From assembly GCA_910575545.1 (NCBI GenBank), contig CAJTFH010000008.1, positions 38,109 to 102,108 on the forward strand: DNA of 64,000 bases. Direction: 5' to 3'. The translations under genes were made by a program, and so were the position numbers. The DNA is from Bacteroidales bacterium (GTDB lineage: Bacteria > Bacteroidota > Bacteroidia > Bacteroidales > Muribaculaceae). Positions 61,507-64,000 of the stretch are shown here, in pieces; position 1 is the first letter of the stretch; the number at the start of each line of letters is the position of its first letter. Below the pieces are notes generated by a model. That model had not been told where the DNA came from. It made no database searches and saw only the letters and a list, made by a program, of their open reading frames with translations.

Positions 61507-62466
61507 TCAATAGACCAGGCCTATATTGTCGACCCACATGGTCAGGCCGATAGTGCCGATATAGGCAGTGCCGCTACCCGACGAAGCCATCACCATCAGA
61601 TGGGTCGGAGTGGCGTCGGCATCGTCCCAGCCAACCTCCTGCACCGGCACCATCTTCCCCTTGCTGTTGCGGGCATAATAATTCTTATCGGCATGGATAA
61701 GCCCCATGAAAGGCTTATAGCCGGGATGTGAGGTTATGTCGCCATACCACACCGGAATCTCGTGGGCGTTGACCCACCCGGCCGTGCTCTTTCCGTAGCG
61801 CTCGCGCCCGGTTCCCACACGTTTGGCAAAGATATTCCCGTCGGCATCTTCCCAGCGGCGCTGCAAGATGATATACATCTCGGCGGTGTCGCTGCCGGGA
61901 TAAGTCTTTTTCTTGCCGAAACCCGATGAATATATGCGGTTTGACTCTTTCGGCATCTCGATTTTATAATCGAAACGGAGTGCCTTGGGGCGGCGTGTGA
62001 ACGGTATCCCCATCTCCATCTTCGAGTATGGGTCGCTCGTTGATTTTATAGGCTCGAAAATCTCCCCAAGGAATATCGAACCCGCCACAACAACATCGAT
62101 ATTGATAAGCCCAATGGCCTTGCAATGCTCCATTATAGTCTGCAACTTGCAGCAACGGTTCCCCGGGGCGCGCCGGTCGGGAAAGACCGCATTGCTGGTC
62201 TTGGTGATACCCACCACTTTGGCCATGATGTTAGACGTGGCCCATGGAGAACCGCCCATTGGTTTATAAACCGCATCGCCATTGACAGTGGCATTGGGGG
62301 CTATCTCATAAACTTGCTTGGTATCACCCCCGATAATCTTTGATTCGGTGATATTGCGTGTCACCCAATTCTCGAAATCGCCATATCTGATAAGTTCAAA
62401 CGCCTGCCCGGCCGCAGCAACGGCAATCCCCAACACAGCTGCCCCCACAGTCAATATTATTCTCAT
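61507..62466 (-). CDS. PCMD domain-containing exported protein
   Basis: A 319-residue exported protein: signal peptide MRIILTVGAAVLGIAVAAAG, then a beta-sandwich of the putative carbohydrate metabolism domain type (FENWVTRNITESKIIGGD, ALRFDYKIEMPKES, TAEMYIILQRRWEDADGNIFAKRVGTG, HLMVMASSGSGTAYIGTIGLTMWVDNIGLVY). The family is frequent in Bacteroidetes; its fold resembles carbohydrate-binding modules, and catalytic activity is uncertain. ATG 62466 is chosen over an upstream codon because an unusually good AGGAGG (62473-62478) lies 6 nt before it. Confidence 0.8.
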   Translation of the reverse strand: MRIILTVGAAVLGIAVAAAGQAFELIRYGDFENWVTRNITESKIIGGDTKQVYEIAPNATVNGDAVYKPMGGSPWATSNIMAKVVGITKTSNAVFPDRRAPGNRCCKLQTIMEHCKAIGLINIDVVVAGSIFLGEIFEPIKSTSDPYSKMEMGIPFTRRPKALRFDYKIEMPKESNRIYSSGFGKKKTYPGSDTAEMYIILQRRWEDADGNIFAKRVGTGRERYGKSTAGWVNAHEIPVWYGDITSHPGYKPFMGLIHADKNYYARNSKGKMVPVQEVGWDDADATPTHLMVMASSGSGTAYIGTIGLTMWVDNIGLVY

Positions 62467-62773
62467 AAAATTCCTCCTCTCATAAACTAAGATAAGTAGT
62501 TTACCCCTTCCCATCATGCTAATTTAAACAAATATCTAATGATTTGGTTGATTAGAGGCCATAGTTACCATCCTTCAGCGGAATTCCCCAATCAGACTAT
62601 TTCCTCCACCACCTTCCGATTACCCAAAAACATATATTACAGGTTTTAAATTACAGTGTGTGATCAATTATCTGATATCTTATTTTTTATGAGATTATTT
62701 CAATATAGATACCGGGTATAAATAGTATGGAACTCTCTCATTAAATTGATTTTTATAAATTCTTATTTCTTAT

Positions 62774-62781
62774 TAAATTTG
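62774..62781 (+). promoter_or_regulatory. Predicted -7 box for the fucosyltransferase-like gene
   Basis: TAAATTTG in AT-rich sequence with TTTT at the -33 position. Transcription would start near 62786, which favours ATG 62802 over 62787. The gap 62518-62786 is AT-rich without genes. Confidence 0.45.
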
Positions 62782-62801
62782 CACATATGGAAGATAAAAC
62801 T

Positions 62802-63653
62802 ATGAATAAGAATCTTTTGGTTATCATACCTATGGGTGGACTTGCCAACCGTATGAGAGCCATAACCTCAGGTATTACCCTTGCAAAAGCAGCAAAATTC
62901 AAAAGCAAAATCATATGGCCTATAAATAAAGAGCTATACTCCCCTTATGAAAAACTATTTGACTATGGTAGTCTACCAACAGAGTTGAAAAATATTAATA
63001 ATATAGAGGATTTATTCCTGTATGATTTACCACGCAAAAAGAATATCTTTTTATCGTCACTGCTCAGATTCGGGAGAAGTAATGCATTTTATCACGATAT
63101 AAATACTTTCGCCAGCAATAATGAATATTCTCCGGAAAATTTTTATCACAGAATTATTTTAACCGGCGGGAAACAATTCATTCGCAGTGGATTGGATTTT
63201 TTCCCATTTGAACCTAAAACCTATCGTAATATATTCAAACCTTCAAAAGAAGTAGAGGAATTAGTGTGTTCTATCGGTAACGAAATGGATATAAATTCAT
63301 GTTATGGCATTCATATCAGACGCACTGATAACAGACAATCAATAAGTAATAGTCCTGTTGAAATTTTCTTCTCAAAAATTGAAGAGGTTATTTCAGTTGA
63401 GCCGCAAGCAATTTTCTATCTTGCAACTGACGATTGTAAACTCAAAAAAGTTTTTCACGACAGATACGGCAACAGAATCAGATTCAATGACATTGAGCTT
63501 AGGAGAGACACTAATATCGGAATTAAAATGGCATTAGTGGAGATGTTATTATTATCCCGAACAAAGAAAATTTACGGTTCTTATTACAGCTCCTACAATG
63601 AAAGTGCAGCTATGTTGGGAAATATACCGCTTGAAGTTCTCACTCTAAAATAG
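62802..63653 (+). CDS. Fucosyltransferase-like (NodZ/O-FucT-type) glycosyltransferase
   Basis: A 283-residue cytoplasmic protein of GT-B character. The N-terminal VIIPMGGLANRMRAITSGITLAK is the glycine/Arg-rich donor loop seen in NodZ/FUT8 and GT11-like enzymes. The GIHIRRTDN motif near 170 (HxRRxD) and the IFYLATDDCKLKKVFHDRYG segment near 203 fit the GDP-fucose site of that superfamily. No membrane helix. Acceptor unknown; a polysaccharide or glycoprotein is likely. Its codons are much richer in A and T than its neighbours, which suggests recent transfer. ATG 62787 is an alternative start. Confidence 0.7.
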   Translation: MNKNLLVIIPMGGLANRMRAITSGITLAKAAKFKSKIIWPINKELYSPYEKLFDYGSLPTELKNINNIEDLFLYDLPRKKNIFLSSLLRFGRSNAFYHDINTFASNNEYSPENFYHRIILTGGKQFIRSGLDFFPFEPKTYRNIFKPSKEVEELVCSIGNEMDINSCYGIHIRRTDNRQSISNSPVEIFFSKIEEVISVEPQAIFYLATDDCKLKKVFHDRYGNRIRFNDIELRRDTNIGIKMALVEMLLLSRTKKIYGSYYSSYNESAAMLGNIPLEVLTLK

Positions 63654-63656
63654 CTG

Positions 63657-64000
63657 CTAAGAAAACACACTCAACGATAAATCAACGGCATCGGTTTTCA
63701 AAGAAGCTGCATCAACAACCGAATGAAAGATTATGTCGGTTGATGCACTGATATTGCGTTGCTCTTTCACAGCATTTGTTTTTTCAGGGAACGTGGCCGC
63801 ATATGAATGTGAATACCAGACAAGCATGGCAGGATTATGCAATTGGGGGTAGTCTCCTCCATGCAGATAATTGCCGTTTTCACCATAGCACATGACATTT
63901 TTAGGCATTCGTCTCAAAGCACACATAAACAAGCATATACGCCTATTGCGAGTCAATTTCAAGTTAAAATGTCTTGCATCGCTTGCCTTTACCAACTGTC
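63657..64000 (-). CDS. C-terminal part of a probable phosphoethanolamine-transferase/sulfatase-like protein, partial
   Basis: The frame is open to the window edge on the minus strand. Its end, with YGENGNYLHGGDYPQLHNPAMLVWYS, then SASTDIIFHSVVDAA and a final SLSVFS, resembles the C-terminal part of the EptA/sulfatase-fold enzymes of Bacteroidetes (GENGxYLHG, then a VPxxxWxS strand, then xSxxIFHTxxD). The stretch before it (RHFNLKLTRNRRICLFMC) does not show the DHGE motif expected shortly upstream, so the gene may be frameshifted or degraded, or my assignment may be wrong. It is convergent with the fucosyltransferase-like gene. Confidence 0.4.
   Translation of the reverse strand, partial: QLVKASDARHFNLKLTRNRRICLFMCALRRMPKNVMCYGENGNYLHGGDYPQLHNPAMLVWYSHSYAATFPEKTNAVKEQRNISASTDIIFHSVVDAASLKTDAVDLSLSVFS

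Noticed and set aside
1..64000. CRISPR array, prophage, rRNA genes or replication origin
   Set aside because: No regularly spaced repeats, phage structural genes, rRNA sequence or DnaA-box cluster were seen in the window.

Overview
The window looks like chromosomal DNA of a gut-type Bacteroidales bacterium, most likely from the Muribaculaceae or a neighbouring family. The signs are a SusC/SusD pair with a hybrid two-component regulator, several secreted proteins ending in type IX secretion (T9SS) sorting domains, fimbrillin-type lipoproteins, DUF3575/DUF5119/DUF4294 proteins, and promoters of the Bacteroidetes form (TTTG, 19-20 bp, TAnnTTTG). No rRNA, prophage or CRISPR array was seen. The family-level assignment is inference.

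Region 1 (1-1063): an IS30-family element with an internally deleted transposase sits exactly at the 3' end of the regulator gene and is flanked by a 16-bp direct repeat. Region 2 (1058-28053): a mannose-polymer utilization locus. A hybrid two-component regulator diverges from GH38 alpha-mannosidase, a triplicated GLUG-repeat protein, SusC, SusD, GH76 endo-mannanase and a C10 cysteine protease. These are followed by a less GC-rich block with a GH92 relic, a ROK kinase, an intact GH92, a broken MFS transporter and a truncated mannose-6-phosphate isomerase. The enzymes fit degradation of alpha-mannan, mannoprotein or N-glycan: GH76 cuts the backbone, GH38 and GH92 release mannose, C10 attacks protein, SusCD imports, and ROK, MFS and ManA handle mannose in the cell. 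Four products (GH38, GLUG, GH76, C10) carry T9SS-type C-terminal domains. The distal uptake and isomerase genes are decayed.

Region 3 (28054-32885): an insertion-sequence pile-up around tRNA-Lys(TTT). It holds a complete IS21-type element, a miniature IS30 derivative, and a partial IS5-type element that truncates a membrane acyltransferase. Region 4 (33024-40042): housekeeping genes. nadB and a DUF4294 gene lie on the minus strand. ftsB/divIC-like, a membrane protein, dapB, lepB, a WbqC-like gene and a Crp/Fnr regulator lie on the plus strand. Region 5 (40174-47784): a 1479-residue T9SS-type secreted protein, a short-chain dehydrogenase resembling 7-alpha-hydroxysteroid dehydrogenase, tryptophanase, and a small PAS protein.

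Region 6 (47811-57234): a six-gene fimbrial (Mfa-like) locus with OmpA/DUF3575, DUF5119, three fimbrillin-like lipoproteins and a large tip-like lipoprotein. It is bracketed by two 174-bp inverted repeats differing at two positions. Its leader holds G8, (CA)6.5 and C7 tracts. This arrangement suggests phase variation or mobility of the locus and is the most interesting part of the window. A diverged third copy of the repeat lies at 32907-33014.

Region 7 (57291-64000): on the minus strand, a sigma-54 regulator, lptE-like, a TPR-like protein and secG form an operon. A lysophospholipid acyltransferase and a PCMD-domain protein are also on the minus strand. An AT-rich fucosyltransferase-like gene is on the plus strand. 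The window ends in the C-terminal part of a probable phosphoethanolamine-transferase/sulfatase-like protein.
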